DNA from: Pseudomonadota bacterium
GTDB lineage: Bacteria; Pseudomonadota; Gammaproteobacteria; Steroidobacterales; Steroidobacteraceae
Assembly: GCA_021838635.1 (NCBI GenBank)
Contig: JAKCDC010000001.1
Location: forward strand, 62,001 to 126,000
Length of the DNA: 64,000 nucleotides
Direction: 5' to 3'
Below the pieces are notes generated by a model. That model made no database searches and had not been told where the DNA came from. It worked only from the letters and a program-made list of their open reading frames with translations. Positions 1 to 10,040 of the stretch are shown here, in pieces. Every line of letters starts with the position of its first letter. Position 1 is the stretch's first letter. The translations under genes were made by a program, and so were the position numbers.

Positions 1-867
1 CCGGTACCACCGGTCGACGCCTTTCAGGACATCCGCTCGGCGATGTGTCTGGCCTGCGAGGAACTCGGCCTGAAAGTCGAAGTGCACCACCATGAGGTGG
101 CTACCGGCGGTCAGAGTGAGATCGGCATCGGCGCCGGTACGCTGGTGCAGAAGGCCGACCAGGTGCAGCTGCTGAAGTACGCGGTGCTCAACGTCGCGCA
201 ACGGTACGGCAAGACCGCGACCTTCATGCCTAAGCCGCTCGTCGGCGACAATGGCAGCGGCATGCACGTGCACCAGTCCCTGCAGAAGGACGGCAAGGCG
301 CTGTTCGCCGGGGACAAGTACGGCGGACTGTCTGAGCTCGCGCTGTACTACATCGGCGGCATCATCAAGCACGCCAAGGCGCTCAACGCCTTCACCAACG
401 CCGGCACCAACAGCTACAAGCGCCTGGTCCCCGGGTTCGAGGCGCCGGTGATGCTCGCCTACTCGGCGCGCAACCGCTCCGCTTCGATCCGCATTCCGTG
501 GGTGTCGAACCCGAAGGCGCGCCGCATCGAGGTGCGCTTCCCGGACTCCACGGCCAATCCGTATTTCGCCTTCACCGCGATGATGCTGGCGGGGCTCGAT
601 GGGATCCAGAACAAGATCCACCCGGGTGAGCCGGCGGACAAGGATCTGTACGACCTGGAGCCGGAAGAGGCGAAGCACATCCCGACCGTGTGCCACTCCC
701 TGGACATGGCGCTTGAGCACCTGGACAAGGACCGGGAGTTCCTGACTCGCGGCGGCGTCTTCAGCAACGACGTGATCGATGCGTACATGACGTTGAAGAT
801 GCAGGAAGTCACCCGGTTCCGGATGGCCACGCACCCGGTGGAGCTGGATCTCTACTACAGCTGCTGA
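1..867 (+). CDS. glnA: Glutamine synthetase, C-terminal part (5' end outside window)
   Basis: Frame 1 is open from base 1 ([24 protein letters not shown]...), with [10 protein letters not shown]-like and [13 protein letters not shown] motifs typical of GlnA. Confidence 0.96.
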   Translation, partial: PVPPVDAFQDIRSAMCLACEELGLKVEVHHHEVATGGQSEIGIGAGTLVQKADQVQLLKYAVLNVAQRYGKTATFMPKPLVGDNGSGMHVHQSLQKDGKALFAGDKYGGLSELALYYIGGIIKHAKALNAFTNAGTNSYKRLVPGFEAPVMLAYSARNRSASIRIPWVSNPKARRIEVRFPDSTANPYFAFTAMMLAGLDGIQNKIHPGEPADKDLYDLEPEEAKHIPTVCHSLDMALEHLDKDREFLTRGGVFSNDVIDAYMTLKMQEVTRFRMATHPVELDLYYSC

Positions 868-1018
868 GCGAGCGTGACCGAGCCGTTCTCAATCTGTGCC
901 GCGGCCGCCCCCGACCTGGGGGCGCGCCGTGGCTCAGCGGGGGACGCGGGCGTCGCGACACGGCGACATCCCCCTGCACTTTTGTGCTCGGACGGCCGAG
1001 GGGCTATGCTGCCACTCC

Positions 1019-1597
1019 ATGAGCAGCGTCTCCCGTTTGATTGTCCGGACGGCCCTGACCGCGCTGCTGTGCGCGGGCCTGCCGGCCGCCGGCTGGGCCG
1101 GCAACGGCAACAACTCCACGGTGTACAAGTGGGTCGACGCGCATGGCGTGATCCACTACAGCGATCAGCCACACCCGAACGCCACCAAGCTCAGCATCCG
1201 CGGCGCGCAGACCTATGCGCCGCCGCCGCCGATGCCCGCCGACTTCGGCGCCGCGCAGACCCCGAAGCGTACGCGCCCGACACGCGCATACAGCAGCTGC
1301 GAGGTCATACAGCCGCACAATCAGCAGATGCTGATGAACGTCTACCGCGCCACGGCCGTGGTCAGTACCCAGCCCGGGCTGCGGCCTGGCAACCGCGTGC
1401 AGCTGTTCCTCGACGGACGACGCATGCCGGGCGGGGGGCCTTCGTTTACCTTCCCGGTCGTACGCGGTCAGCATTCGGTGTCGGCCGTGGTCGTCAACTA
1501 CTATGGGCAGATTCTCTGCGAGACCCCGACGGTGACCTTCTACGTTCATCAACCGTCGATCCAGAATCCGCACAACCCCGTCGTGCACCCGTACTGA
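1019..1597 (+). CDS. DUF4124-domain-type secreted protein
   Basis: Signal peptide followed by VYKWVDAHGVIHYSDQP, the classical DUF4124 motif; located between glnA and ntrB. Confidence 0.8.
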   Translation: MSSVSRLIVRTALTALLCAGLPAAGWAGNGNNSTVYKWVDAHGVIHYSDQPHPNATKLSIRGAQTYAPPPPMPADFGAAQTPKRTRPTRAYSSCEVIQPHNQQMLMNVYRATAVVSTQPGLRPGNRVQLFLDGRRMPGGGPSFTFPVVRGQHSVSAVVVNYYGQILCETPTVTFYVHQPSIQNPHNPVVHPY

Positions 1598-1648
1598 GCC
1601 GCGCCGCGCTGCGCGCGCGGCGGGTGCCTTGCTTTCCCGAGGCGTGCC

Positions 1649-2743
1649 GTGGGCCGTGAGCACAGCGGAGCCTCGGCCCTCGAACACTTCGATCCGGCCG
1701 GCCTGTTCGATGCGCTCTCCACCGGCATCATCGTGCTCGATGCGCAGCTGTGCGCCATCTATGCCAATGTGGCTGCGCAGGACCTGCTGGCCTTCAGCCT
1801 GAACCAGGCGCGCGGCCGGCCCTTCACCGACTTTCTGCACGACAGCAACGGAGTGCGGACGCTGCTGCGGCGCGTCCTGTCCAGCGGCGAGGGCATCGCC
1901 GAGCGGGAACTCACGGTGCGGCCTGCGGCAACGCCCCGCGAGACGCGCACGCTCGACATTACGATGACGCCGCTCGAGGGCCAGATCACCGGCAATCACC
2001 TGCTGTTGGAGCTTGCCGACGCCACGCAGCGCCAACGGATCACACGCGAGAACGACCTGCTCGCACGCCTCGACGGCAGCCGCCTGATGATCCGCCAGCT
2101 GGCACACGAGATCAAAAATCCCCTCGGCGGCCTGCGCGGCGCGGCGCAGCTGCTCGAGCGCGAGCTGCCGGACGCGGCCCTGAGGGAATACACCCAGGTG
2201 ATCATCGGGGAGGCCGACCGCCTGGCCGCCCTGGTCGATTCGATCGCAGGCCCGGCGCGCGCCCCGGAGAAATCGCTGCTCAACGTGCACGAGATCTGCG
2301 AGCACGTGTTCCGGCTGCTGCGCGCCGAGGCGGCCGCCGAGGTTCTCATCGAGCGCGACTACGATCCCAGCCTGCCGAGTGCGCTGCTCGACCGCCATCA
2401 GCTCATCCAGGCATTGCTCAACGTGGCCCGCAACGCGCTGCAGGCGCTCGGCGGGCGCGGGCGCATCGTGCTGCGCACGCGTGCGCTGACCAACATGCGC
2501 ATCGGCTCGGCCCGGCACCGATGGGTCGCGAGCGTCCAGGTCCAGGATGATGGACCCGGTGTGCCGCCGCAGCTGCACACGAGTCTTTTCTATCCGCTGG
2601 TGACGGGCCGTCCCGACGGCACTGGCCTCGGACTTGCGGTGGCCCAGGAGCTGGTGAGCCGCAACGGGGGCCTGATCGAATTCGACAGCGAACCGGGGCG
2701 CACCGTCTTCACCCTGCTGCTGCCGCTCCTGGAGGACGAGTGA
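1649..2743 (+). CDS. ntrB: Nitrogen regulation sensor histidine kinase NtrB
   Basis: PAS region, LAHEIKNPLGGLRGAAQLL H-box, GDG/GLGLA ATPase motifs; overlaps ntrC. Confidence 0.93.
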   Translation: MGREHSGASALEHFDPAGLFDALSTGIIVLDAQLCAIYANVAAQDLLAFSLNQARGRPFTDFLHDSNGVRTLLRRVLSSGEGIAERELTVRPAATPRETRTLDITMTPLEGQITGNHLLLELADATQRQRITRENDLLARLDGSRLMIRQLAHEIKNPLGGLRGAAQLLERELPDAALREYTQVIIGEADRLAALVDSIAGPARAPEKSLLNVHEICEHVFRLLRAEAAAEVLIERDYDPSLPSALLDRHQLIQALLNVARNALQALGGRGRIVLRTRALTNMRIGSARHRWVASVQVQDDGPGVPPQLHTSLFYPLVTGRPDGTGLGLAVAQELVSRNGGLIEFDSEPGRTVFTLLLPLLEDE

Positions 2744-4173
2744 GCGACGCGCTGAGAGTGTGGATCATCGACGACGACACCTCGATCCGCTGGGTGCTCG
2801 AGCGCGCACTGCGCAACGACGGCATGGCCGCGCGCGCCTTCGAGTCGGCTGAAATGGCGCTCGAAGCGCTGCGGCGCGACGCACCCGACGTGCTGATGAC
2901 CGACATTCGCATGCCGGGCCAGTCGGGACTGGAGCTGCTGCGGCGTGTGCGCACCACGCGCCCGATCCTGCCGGTCATTGTCATGACGGCCCACTCCGAT
3001 CTGGGCAGTGCAGTGTCGGCCTACGAGGGTGGCGCGTTCGAGTACCTGCCCAAGCCCTTCGACATCGATCAGGCCGTTGCACTGGTGCGCCGCGCGGCGC
3101 GCATGCCCGCGACGGCCGCCGCCGAGGGCACCACCGAACCGCGCATGTCCGAACTGCTCGGCACCGCCCCGGCGATGCAGCAGGTGTTTCGCGGCATCGG
3201 TCGCCTGTCGCGCTCCAGCGTGACGGTGCTGATCACCGGGGAGTCCGGGACCGGCAAGGAACTGGTGGCGCGCGCGCTGCACGAACACAGTCCGCGCGCC
3301 GGCCGGCCGTTCATCGCGCTCAACACGGCAGCCATTCCGGGTGACCTGCTGGAGTCGGAGCTGTTCGGCCACGAGCGCGGCGCGTTCACCGGCGCCGACG
3401 CCCAACGCCGCGGTCGCTTCGAGCAGGCCGATGGCGGCACGCTGTTCCTCGATGAAATCGGCGACATGTCCACGCCGCTGCAGACCCGCCTGCTGCGAGT
3501 GCTCGCCGAGGGCGAGTTCTACCGCGTCGGGGGCCAGACCCCGATCCGGGTCGATGTGCGCGTGATCGCCGCGACCCATCAGAACCTGCAGGAACGGGTG
3601 GCGCAGGGCTCGTTCCGAGAAGATCTGTACCACCGCCTGAACGTGATCCGTCTCGCGCTGCCGGCGCTGCGCGAGCGGGCCGAGGACATCCCGCTGCTGC
3701 TGCGCCACTATCTGCGTACCGCGGCCCGCGACCTCGGCGTCGAGGCCAAGGCGCTCGCCCCGCAGGCCGAGCAGCGGCTGCTCGCCTATCGCTGGCCCGG
3801 CAACGTGCGTGAACTCGTCAACGTCTGCCGACGTCTCTCGGTGCTCGCGCCCGGCCGCGAGATCGGCACGGAGGACCTGCCGGTGGACATTGGCGTGAAC
3901 GGCCCGGATCAACCCGGTGAATGGCAGAACGCGCTCGCGGAGTGGGCGGCGCGCCAGGCGGCCAGTGGTGAGGGTGCCTTGCTCGACGTCGCGCTGCCGC
4001 AGTTCGAACGCGTCCTGATCCGCGCCGCGCTGAAGCGCACGCAGGGGCATCGGCAGGAGGCGGCACGGTTGCTCGGTTGGGGCCGCAACACCCTGACACG
4101 CAAGCTCAAGGAGCTGAACCTCGACCTCCCGCCGGCCGATGCCGGCCAGCACAGCGGCGAGGATTGCCTCTAG
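2740..4173 (+). CDS. ntrC: Nitrogen regulation response regulator NtrC (sigma54 activator)
   Basis: Receiver domain, GESGTGKE Walker A, ERGAFTGA sigma54 loop, C-terminal HTH. Confidence 0.95.
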   Translation: MSDALRVWIIDDDTSIRWVLERALRNDGMAARAFESAEMALEALRRDAPDVLMTDIRMPGQSGLELLRRVRTTRPILPVIVMTAHSDLGSAVSAYEGGAFEYLPKPFDIDQAVALVRRAARMPATAAAEGTTEPRMSELLGTAPAMQQVFRGIGRLSRSSVTVLITGESGTGKELVARALHEHSPRAGRPFIALNTAAIPGDLLESELFGHERGAFTGADAQRRGRFEQADGGTLFLDEIGDMSTPLQTRLLRVLAEGEFYRVGGQTPIRVDVRVIAATHQNLQERVAQGSFREDLYHRLNVIRLALPALRERAEDIPLLLRHYLRTAARDLGVEAKALAPQAEQRLLAYRWPGNVRELVNVCRRLSVLAPGREIGTEDLPVDIGVNGPDQPGEWQNALAEWAARQAASGEGALLDVALPQFERVLIRAALKRTQGHRQEAARLLGWGRNTLTRKLKELNLDLPPADAGQHSGEDCL

Positions 4174-4180
4174 CGCATCC

Positions 4181-5128
4181 TCAGATGCGCAGCGTGCCGG
4201 TCAATTCGGTCACGCTGGCGATACCGTGCTCGCGCAGGTACTGCGCGATGCCGGCATTGACTCGTTTGCACACCATCGGATCGTAGAACAGCGCCGTGCC
4301 GATGCCGACCGCGCTCGCCCCGGCGATGAGAAACTCGATCGCGTCCGTAGCGGTGGTGATCCCACCCTGGCCGATGATCGGAATGCCGTGCTTGCGGGCC
4401 ACCTCGTACACCTGGTGCACCTTCAGCAGCGCGATCGGCTTGATCGCCGGCCCGGACAGCCCGCCCTGGATGTTGCCGATCACCGGCCGGCGCGTGTTCG
4501 CATCGATCGCCATGCCCATCACGGTGTTGATCACGGCGAGTGCGTCCGAGCCCGCCTCGATGCAGCGCCGGGCGTTCTCGCGAATGTCAGTCTGGTTGGG
4601 CGAGAGCTTGGTGATGAGCGGCTTGCCGGTCACGCGCCGGCAGGCCTCGACCACCTGCGCAGACATGTCCGGATAGTTGCCGAAGGCCACCCCGCCCTCC
4701 TTCACGTTCGGGCAGGAGATGTTGATCTCGATCGCATCGATGGGCGACTGATCGAACAGCCGGGTCACCTCGGCGTATTCCTCGATCGTCGAGCCGGACA
4801 CGTTGGCGATGAAACGGGTCTCGCTGAAGTCCAGCTCCGGCAGGATGCGCTCGATGACCTGCGCGGTGCCGGGGTTCTGCAGCCCGATCGCGTTGAGCAT
4901 GCCGGCGGCTGTCTCGTACACCCGATGCGCTGGATTGCCGAGCCGGGCGGCGAGCGTGGTGCCCTTGAGCACCACGGCTCCGGCGTCGCGGTTGGAGAAG
5001 CCCTCGATGCGCGTGTATTCCTCGCCGAAGCCCACGCAGCCGGACAGCAGCACAAGCGGTGAGGCCAGTGGCAAGCCGCAGAATTTCAGGTGCAGCGATT
5101 CGGCCGCAGAGGTCGATGTGTCGGTCAT
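4181..5128 (-). CDS. pyrD: Dihydroorotate dehydrogenase, class 1 (1B-like)
   Basis: NISCPNVKEGG catalytic-Cys motif, GNIQGGLSGPAIKP, IIGQGGI; start MTDTSTS. Confidence 0.88.
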   Translation of the reverse strand: MTDTSTSAAESLHLKFCGLPLASPLVLLSGCVGFGEEYTRIEGFSNRDAGAVVLKGTTLAARLGNPAHRVYETAAGMLNAIGLQNPGTAQVIERILPELDFSETRFIANVSGSTIEEYAEVTRLFDQSPIDAIEINISCPNVKEGGVAFGNYPDMSAQVVEACRRVTGKPLITKLSPNQTDIRENARRCIEAGSDALAVINTVMGMAIDANTRRPVIGNIQGGLSGPAIKPIALLKVHQVYEVARKHGIPIIGQGGITTATDAIEFLIAGASAVGIGTALFYDPMVCKRVNAGIAQYLREHGIASVTELTGTLRI

Positions 5129-5206
5129 TGCGATATCAGGTCCAAGGCCCGGCGCGCGCGCCACAGTGGCCGGCCATTATCGCATCCCGCACGCCTCGTC
5201 ACGATC

Positions 5207-5584
5207 TCACTCCCGGTGGATGTGGATCTGGATGCGGCCCTTCGGCCCGATCAGCCAGGAGGCGAGCCAGCCGGCGAGCCACACAATCAACGCTGCTTCG
5301 AACGCCGTCCAGAACCCGCCTGTGAGATGAAAGCCCGGCAGCATCCACGCGACCAGCGCCAGCATGGCGGTGTTGACCACCAGCAGGAACACCCCCAGGG
5401 TGAGGAGCGTCAGCGGTAGCGTCAGCAGGATCACGACGGGACGAACGATGGCGTTGACGACGCCAAGCAGCACGCCGGCCAGAATCAGCGTACCCGCGTC
5501 ATCGATGCGAATGCCCGGCACCCACCGCGTCGCCAGCCACAGGCCGAGCGCACTGACCACCGCGCGCAGCACGAATGACGTCAC
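5207..5584 (-). CDS. Phage-holin-superfamily-IV-like small membrane protein
   Basis: Four hydrophobic helices, GVVNAIVRPVVILLTLPLTLLTLGVFLLVVN; GTG start proposed. Confidence 0.7.
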   Translation of the reverse strand: MTSFVLRAVVSALGLWLATRWVPGIRIDDAGTLILAGVLLGVVNAIVRPVVILLTLPLTLLTLGVFLLVVNTAMLALVAWMLPGFHLTGGFWTAFEAALIVWLAGWLASWLIGPKGRIQIHIHRE

Positions 5585-6021
5585 AGTGCCTCCACGTCGG
5601 AAGCATCCAGCAGCGCACGCAGTCGCACGAGCGCAGCCTGCCAGCCGGTGCGCTGGCGAAGATAGGGGATGTCCCACTCCGGCGAGCCGGGGACGCCGGA
5701 CCCGAGCAGCCGTAGGATCGTCCCCGTACGCGCCGGCTCGAGGATGAAGTCATCGACCAGCGCGCTCTCGGCGGGCGGCAATGTCGCGCAGGGCAAATAG
5801 ATCAGCCGCAGCCGCTGGCCGGGTACGAACACGTCGATGCAGGCCTCGAGCTCGGTGACGCGGTCGACGCAGGCGCGGAACAGCCCACCGGGCCGCGCGC
5901 TGATGGTCGCGCCCGGGGAGCACCATTGTCCCAGCAGGTGTGACTCGGTCAGTGCCGCCCAGACCGGGGTGAGGCCGGTGCGCAGGTCGAGCCGATGGGC
6001 GTAGCCCCGAGTCTTTTCCAT
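5581..6021 (-). CDS. SRPBCC/AHSA1-like domain protein
   Basis: TGLTPVWAALTESHLLGQWCSPG...GGLFRA pattern. Confidence 0.6.
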   Translation of the reverse strand: MEKTRGYAHRLDLRTGLTPVWAALTESHLLGQWCSPGATISARPGGLFRACVDRVTELEACIDVFVPGQRLRLIYLPCATLPPAESALVDDFILEPARTGTILRLLGSGVPGSPEWDIPYLRQRTGWQAALVRLRALLDASDVEAL

Positions 6022-6149
6022 GCCTGCCATTGTGCCATCGCAGCGACGCGCCTGCAGGGGGCGGCGGGCGCTGCGATCGCGCGGCACGCCGCCCTGGCGC
6101 CGGGCACAATACGCGTGGCCGCACGTTGCGGTCGCCCGTGGAGGTCTCG

Positions 6150-6542
6150 ATGGCGCTCGTGCAACTGGTGATCGTGCTGGCTCTGCTGCAGTTCTTTGCT
6201 TTTGCCGTCGCCGTGGGTAAGGCGCGCGAAACCTATGGCGTGGTTGCGCCCGCGACCACCGGCAACGAGACGTTCGAACGCTACTACCGGGTGCAAATGA
6301 ACACCCTGGAACTGCTGGTACTGTTGATTCCGGCGCTGTGGCTGTTCGCCCGCGACATCAGCCCTGCCGCGGCGGCCGGACTCGGGGCGCTCTATCTCAT
6401 CGGGCGAGGGGTCTACTTCGTATCCTACGTGAGGGACCCGAAGACGCGCTCACTGGGATTCGCGCTCTCCAGCGGTCCGATCGTGCTGCTGCTGCTCGGG
6501 GCGCTGTTCGGCGCGGCGCGCGCCGTGTGGCTGCACGGGTAA
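6150..6542 (+). CDS. MAPEG family membrane protein
   Basis: ERYYRVQMNTLELLVLLIPALWLFA motif and four TM helices. Confidence 0.82.
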   Translation: MALVQLVIVLALLQFFAFAVAVGKARETYGVVAPATTGNETFERYYRVQMNTLELLVLLIPALWLFARDISPAAAAGLGALYLIGRGVYFVSYVRDPKTRSLGFALSSGPIVLLLLGALFGAARAVWLHG

Positions 6543-6553
6543 GGCAGCGCCAC

Positions 6554-7573
6554 TCACTCAGTTTCGGATTTGATCGGCCGGCGCATCAGCTCGCGGACCG
6601 CTTCGCGCGGTGTGACGCGCTCGTAGAGCACGCGGTAGACGCTTTCGCTGAGCGGCATTTCCACCTCGTGGCGGGCCGCCACCTCGTGCAGCGCGCGCGC
6701 TGCGGGGTAACCCTCCACCACCTGGCCAATCGCGCTGAGCGCCTCGGCCGGTGTGCTGCCGGCGGCCAGCCGTAGCCCGAAGCGCCGGTTGCGCGATTGG
6801 TCGTCGGTGCAGGTGAGCACTAGATCGCCGAGCCCGGCAAGCCCCATGAAGGTCTCACGGTGCGCACCGAGCGCAACGCCGAGGCGCATCATCTCCGCCA
6901 GCCCGCGGGTGATGAGCGCCACGCGGGTGTTGGCACCGAACCCGAGTCCATCGGACAGGCCGGCGCCTACCGCCAGCACGTTCTTCACCGCGCCGCCGAC
7001 CTCGACGCCGACGATGTCGGTGGAGGTATAGGCGCGGAAATGATCCGCTGACAGATCCTGCGCCAGCGCAGTCGCGAAGGCTGCATCGGCCGCGGCGATG
7101 GTCATCGCGGTCGGCAGCCCGGCGCCGACTTCGCGGGCAAACGTCGGACCGGACAGCACGGCGACCGAGCGGCCCGCGCCGAGCACCTCGCGGGCCACCT
7201 GATGCGGCAGCAATCCGGAGGGCAGCTCGAATCCCTTGGTGGCCCAGGCGAGCCGCGTCGAGGGCGCGAGCAGCGGGCCGATGCGCACCAGCAGGGCGCG
7301 CAGCGCGTGACTCGGAACGGCAATCAGGACATCCGCTGCGCCATCGACTGCGGCGCCCAGATCGGCCTCGATGCGCAGGGCCGCGGGGAATGTGCCCGAG
7401 GGCAGATAGCGCTCATTGCAGCGCGTCTCGGCCATGTGCGCCAGCTGCGCGCGGTCCCGGCCCCAGAGCCGGGTCGCGCGGCCGCTGCGTGCGAATTGAA
7501 CCGCGAGCGCAGTCCCCCAGGACCCCGCGCCGAGCACGGCCACCGGCCGGTGTGCACCGGATGCGGCGTTCAT
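6554..7573 (-). CDS. gpsA: Glycerol-3-phosphate dehydrogenase [NAD(P)+]
   Basis: VLGAGSWGTALAVQFA N-terminus, GAVKNVLAVGAG, GLGDLVLTCTDDQSRNRRFG. Confidence 0.96.
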   Translation of the reverse strand: MNAASGAHRPVAVLGAGSWGTALAVQFARSGRATRLWGRDRAQLAHMAETRCNERYLPSGTFPAALRIEADLGAAVDGAADVLIAVPSHALRALLVRIGPLLAPSTRLAWATKGFELPSGLLPHQVAREVLGAGRSVAVLSGPTFAREVGAGLPTAMTIAAADAAFATALAQDLSADHFRAYTSTDIVGVEVGGAVKNVLAVGAGLSDGLGFGANTRVALITRGLAEMMRLGVALGAHRETFMGLAGLGDLVLTCTDDQSRNRRFGLRLAAGSTPAEALSAIGQVVEGYPAARALHEVAARHEVEMPLSESVYRVLYERVTPREAVRELMRRPIKSETE

Positions 7574-7594
7574 GATCGGACGCGGGCGGGAGGC

Positions 7595-8080
7595 TTAGTT
7601 GGCCTGCTGGTTGGCCGGCATTCCCTGCGGGGTCTGGTTCGCCGCGTACAGCGCGTCGAAGTTCACCGGCGGCAACAGCAGCTGCGGGAAGCCACCCTGG
7701 GTGACCAGATGCGAGACTTCGGCGCGGGCGTAGGGAAAGAGCACGCCGGGGCAGATCGCGCCAATGGCGCGCTTGGTGTCTTCCTCGGCCAGGTTGCGCA
7801 GCAGGAACACTCCGGCCTGCTTCACCTCGACCAGGAACGCCGTCGTCTCGCCCTGTTTGGCCGAGACGGTCACCGTCAGCACGACTTCCTGCACATCGGG
7901 TGCGAGCGCTGTTACCGCGGTCTGCAGATCCAGGTTGATCTGCGGATTCCAGTTACCGTCGCCGCGCGGACCATTCGGGGCCTCGTACGAGCAGTCTTTC
8001 AGGTAGACGTGCTGCAGCTGCAGCACCGGGCCATTGGTCTCTTCGGGTGCCGGCACGGTGCCGGTCGCTTCATTCACCAT
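7595..8080 (-). CDS. secB: Protein-export chaperone SecB
   Basis: LQHVYLKDCSYEAPN, CPGVLFPYARAEVSHLVTQGGFPQLLLPPVNFDALY. Confidence 0.96.
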   Translation of the reverse strand: MVNEATGTVPAPEETNGPVLQLQHVYLKDCSYEAPNGPRGDGNWNPQINLDLQTAVTALAPDVQEVVLTVTVSAKQGETTAFLVEVKQAGVFLLRNLAEEDTKRAIGAICPGVLFPYARAEVSHLVTQGGFPQLLLPPVNFDALYAANQTPQGMPANQQAN

Positions 8081-8083
8081 GAT

Positions 8084-8350
8084 TCAGACTCCGCTTTGTA
8101 AAAGTGTGTCGAGCCCGCCGCGGGCCTCGAGCGCGTAGAGATCGTCGCAGCCGCCGACATGTGTCTCGCCAATGAAAATCTGCGGCACGGTATGCCGATG
8201 GCTGCGCGCGGTCATCTCGGCACGCGCTTCCGGGAACTGTTCCACGTCGATTTCCTGCACCGTGACGCTTTTGCGCTCAAACAGCTGCCGCGCGCGTGCG
8301 CAGTACGGACACCAGCGGGTGGCGTACATCAGCACCCTCGGTGGACTCAT
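8084..8350 (-). CDS. grxC: Glutaredoxin 3
   Basis: YATRWCPYCARARQLF; TVPQIFIGETHVGGCDDLYAL. Confidence 0.93.
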   Translation of the reverse strand: MSPPRVLMYATRWCPYCARARQLFERKSVTVQEIDVEQFPEARAEMTARSHRHTVPQIFIGETHVGGCDDLYALEARGGLDTLLQSGV

Positions 8351-8790
8351 GCGTTGCTTCCCGAGCCCTTCTCGACGGGCAGATTCTCCGCGCGCCATGC
8401 CGTGATGCCGCCGCGCAGATTCACCGCCTGCGCAAAGCCCTGTTCGCGCAGCTTGCGTATCGCCGCTGCGGCCAGCGAGCCGCTGTTGCAGTACACGATG
8501 AGCGGCTTCTGCTTGTGCTTCTTCAGCAGCTCATCGGCTTTGAGGATCTGTTCCCCGTCCATGCGCCGGGCTCCCGTGACGTGGCCCGCCGCGAACTGCT
8601 CTGCCGAGCGCAGGTCAATGGTGAGCGCGCCGCGGTTCATCAGTTGGATCGCCTCCTGAGCCGAGATTGACGCGAAACTCTCGCTGCGCGCGCGTATCTC
8701 AATCAGGACTGCGAACATCGCCACGGCGGCGGTCCCTGCGACCAGCCAGGGGTGGAGGTGGAAGTATTGAGAAAGATGATCCGTGAACAC
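8347..8790 (-). CDS. Rhodanese-like domain protein (YibN type)
   Basis: N-terminal TM, IDLRSAEQFAAGHVTGA, IVYCNSGSLAAAA; secB-grxC-yibN synteny. Confidence 0.88.
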   Translation of the reverse strand: MFTDHLSQYFHLHPWLVAGTAAVAMFAVLIEIRARSESFASISAQEAIQLMNRGALTIDLRSAEQFAAGHVTGARRMDGEQILKADELLKKHKQKPLIVYCNSGSLAAAAIRKLREQGFAQAVNLRGGITAWRAENLPVEKGSGSNA

Positions 8791-8843
8791 TGGGGCCAGA
8801 AGATCGTATCGCCTGCCAAAAGGTCGCGCATTATAGCGCCCCT

Positions 8844-10037
8844 ATGCAATCCGGCATGACCCGAAGCGCACGGCGACCCCGCCGGGCCCTGTTCATGGTT
8901 GCGCTGGCGCTGGCGCTGGGTATGCCACCGCCCGGCCAGGCCTATGTGCCCCCGCAGATCGCCGCGCACCGGGCGCAGGCACGGCTGAGCGCGGTGCAGG
9001 GGCAAATTGCCCGCATTGCGCACCAGGTGGAACAGTCCCGCCTCGAGCAAAGCCGCCTGACCGAGGCGCTGCGCAGTACCGAGCAGTCCGCTGGGGCGGC
9101 CCGAGCCGCGCTTGCGGCCATCCGCCGCCAGCGCGTCGCGCTCGCGGCCCGCCGCGCTCGTCTGGCCGCACGCCGCCGCACGCGCCAGGCAGACCTCGCG
9201 CGTGCGCAGCAGGTCCTCGCCGCCGAGCTGCGCTCGGCGTACCTGATCGGACGGCAGGGGCCGCTGAAGCTGCTGCTGAACCAGGGCGATCCGGGCCGAA
9301 TGCAGCGGATGTTCGCGTATTACAGCTATTTTGGTCGCCAGCGCGCCGCGGACATCGCCGCCATAGAGGCGGACCTGAAGGGTCTGGCGCAGCTGCGTAC
9401 CGAGCTGCGTGCGGCGGACGCGCAGCTGCAGGGGCTCGAGCAGCAGCGCAACGCGCAGGTCAGGACACTGGAGCAGGCCAGCGCCGAGCGCCGTCAGGTG
9501 CTGGCCCGCATCGCGGCCCGCACCCGTACCGGTACGCAGCGCCTGGCCAGCCTGCGCCGCGAACAGCACGGCCTGCTGGTGCTGCTCGCGGCGCTGCGCC
9601 GCGCCGAGGCGCGGCTGCCCGCTGAACGGCCGCAGCGCTTCACACGGCTGCGCGGCCATCTGCCCTGGCCGGTCGCCGGGCAGCTGATCGCGCGGTTCGG
9701 CCAGCCGCGTGCCGGCGGTCTGCGCTGGGATGGGGATCTGATTGCGACGCGGCTCGACGCGCCCGTGCACGCGGTCGCGCCCGGACGGGTGGTATTCGCC
9801 GACTGGCTGGCCGGTCTCGGTCTGCTCATCATCGTGGATCACGGCGGTGGCTACATGAGCCTGTACGGGCACAATGACCACCTCTACGCCCGGGTCGGGG
9901 AGCAGGTCGCCGCCGGACAGCTGATCGCAGCCGCCGGGGACAGCGGTGGGGCGAGCCGCCCGGAGCTGTACTTCGGAATTCGCCTGGGCACCCGTCCGAT
10001 CGATCCGCGGCTGTGGCTCGAGCACCATGCCCGCTAG
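8844..10037 (+). CDS. envC: Murein hydrolase activator, EnvC-like (M23 peptidase domain)
   Basis: Coiled-coil N-terminal half, C-terminal LytM domain VDHGGGYMSLYGHN...GGASRPELYFGIR. Confidence 0.85.
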   Translation: MQSGMTRSARRPRRALFMVALALALGMPPPGQAYVPPQIAAHRAQARLSAVQGQIARIAHQVEQSRLEQSRLTEALRSTEQSAGAARAALAAIRRQRVALAARRARLAARRRTRQADLARAQQVLAAELRSAYLIGRQGPLKLLLNQGDPGRMQRMFAYYSYFGRQRAADIAAIEADLKGLAQLRTELRAADAQLQGLEQQRNAQVRTLEQASAERRQVLARIAARTRTGTQRLASLRREQHGLLVLLAALRRAEARLPAERPQRFTRLRGHLPWPVAGQLIARFGQPRAGGLRWDGDLIATRLDAPVHAVAPGRVVFADWLAGLGLLIIVDHGGGYMSLYGHNDHLYARVGEQVAAGQLIAAAGDSGGASRPELYFGIRLGTRPIDPRLWLEHHAR

Positions 10038-10040
10038 ACT

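Noticed and set aside
1004-2578. 524-aa minus-strand ORF opposite ntrB
   Set aside because: Antisense shadow of ntrB.
2590-4152. 520-aa minus-strand ORF opposite ntrC
   Set aside because: Antisense shadow of ntrC; no recognizable motifs.
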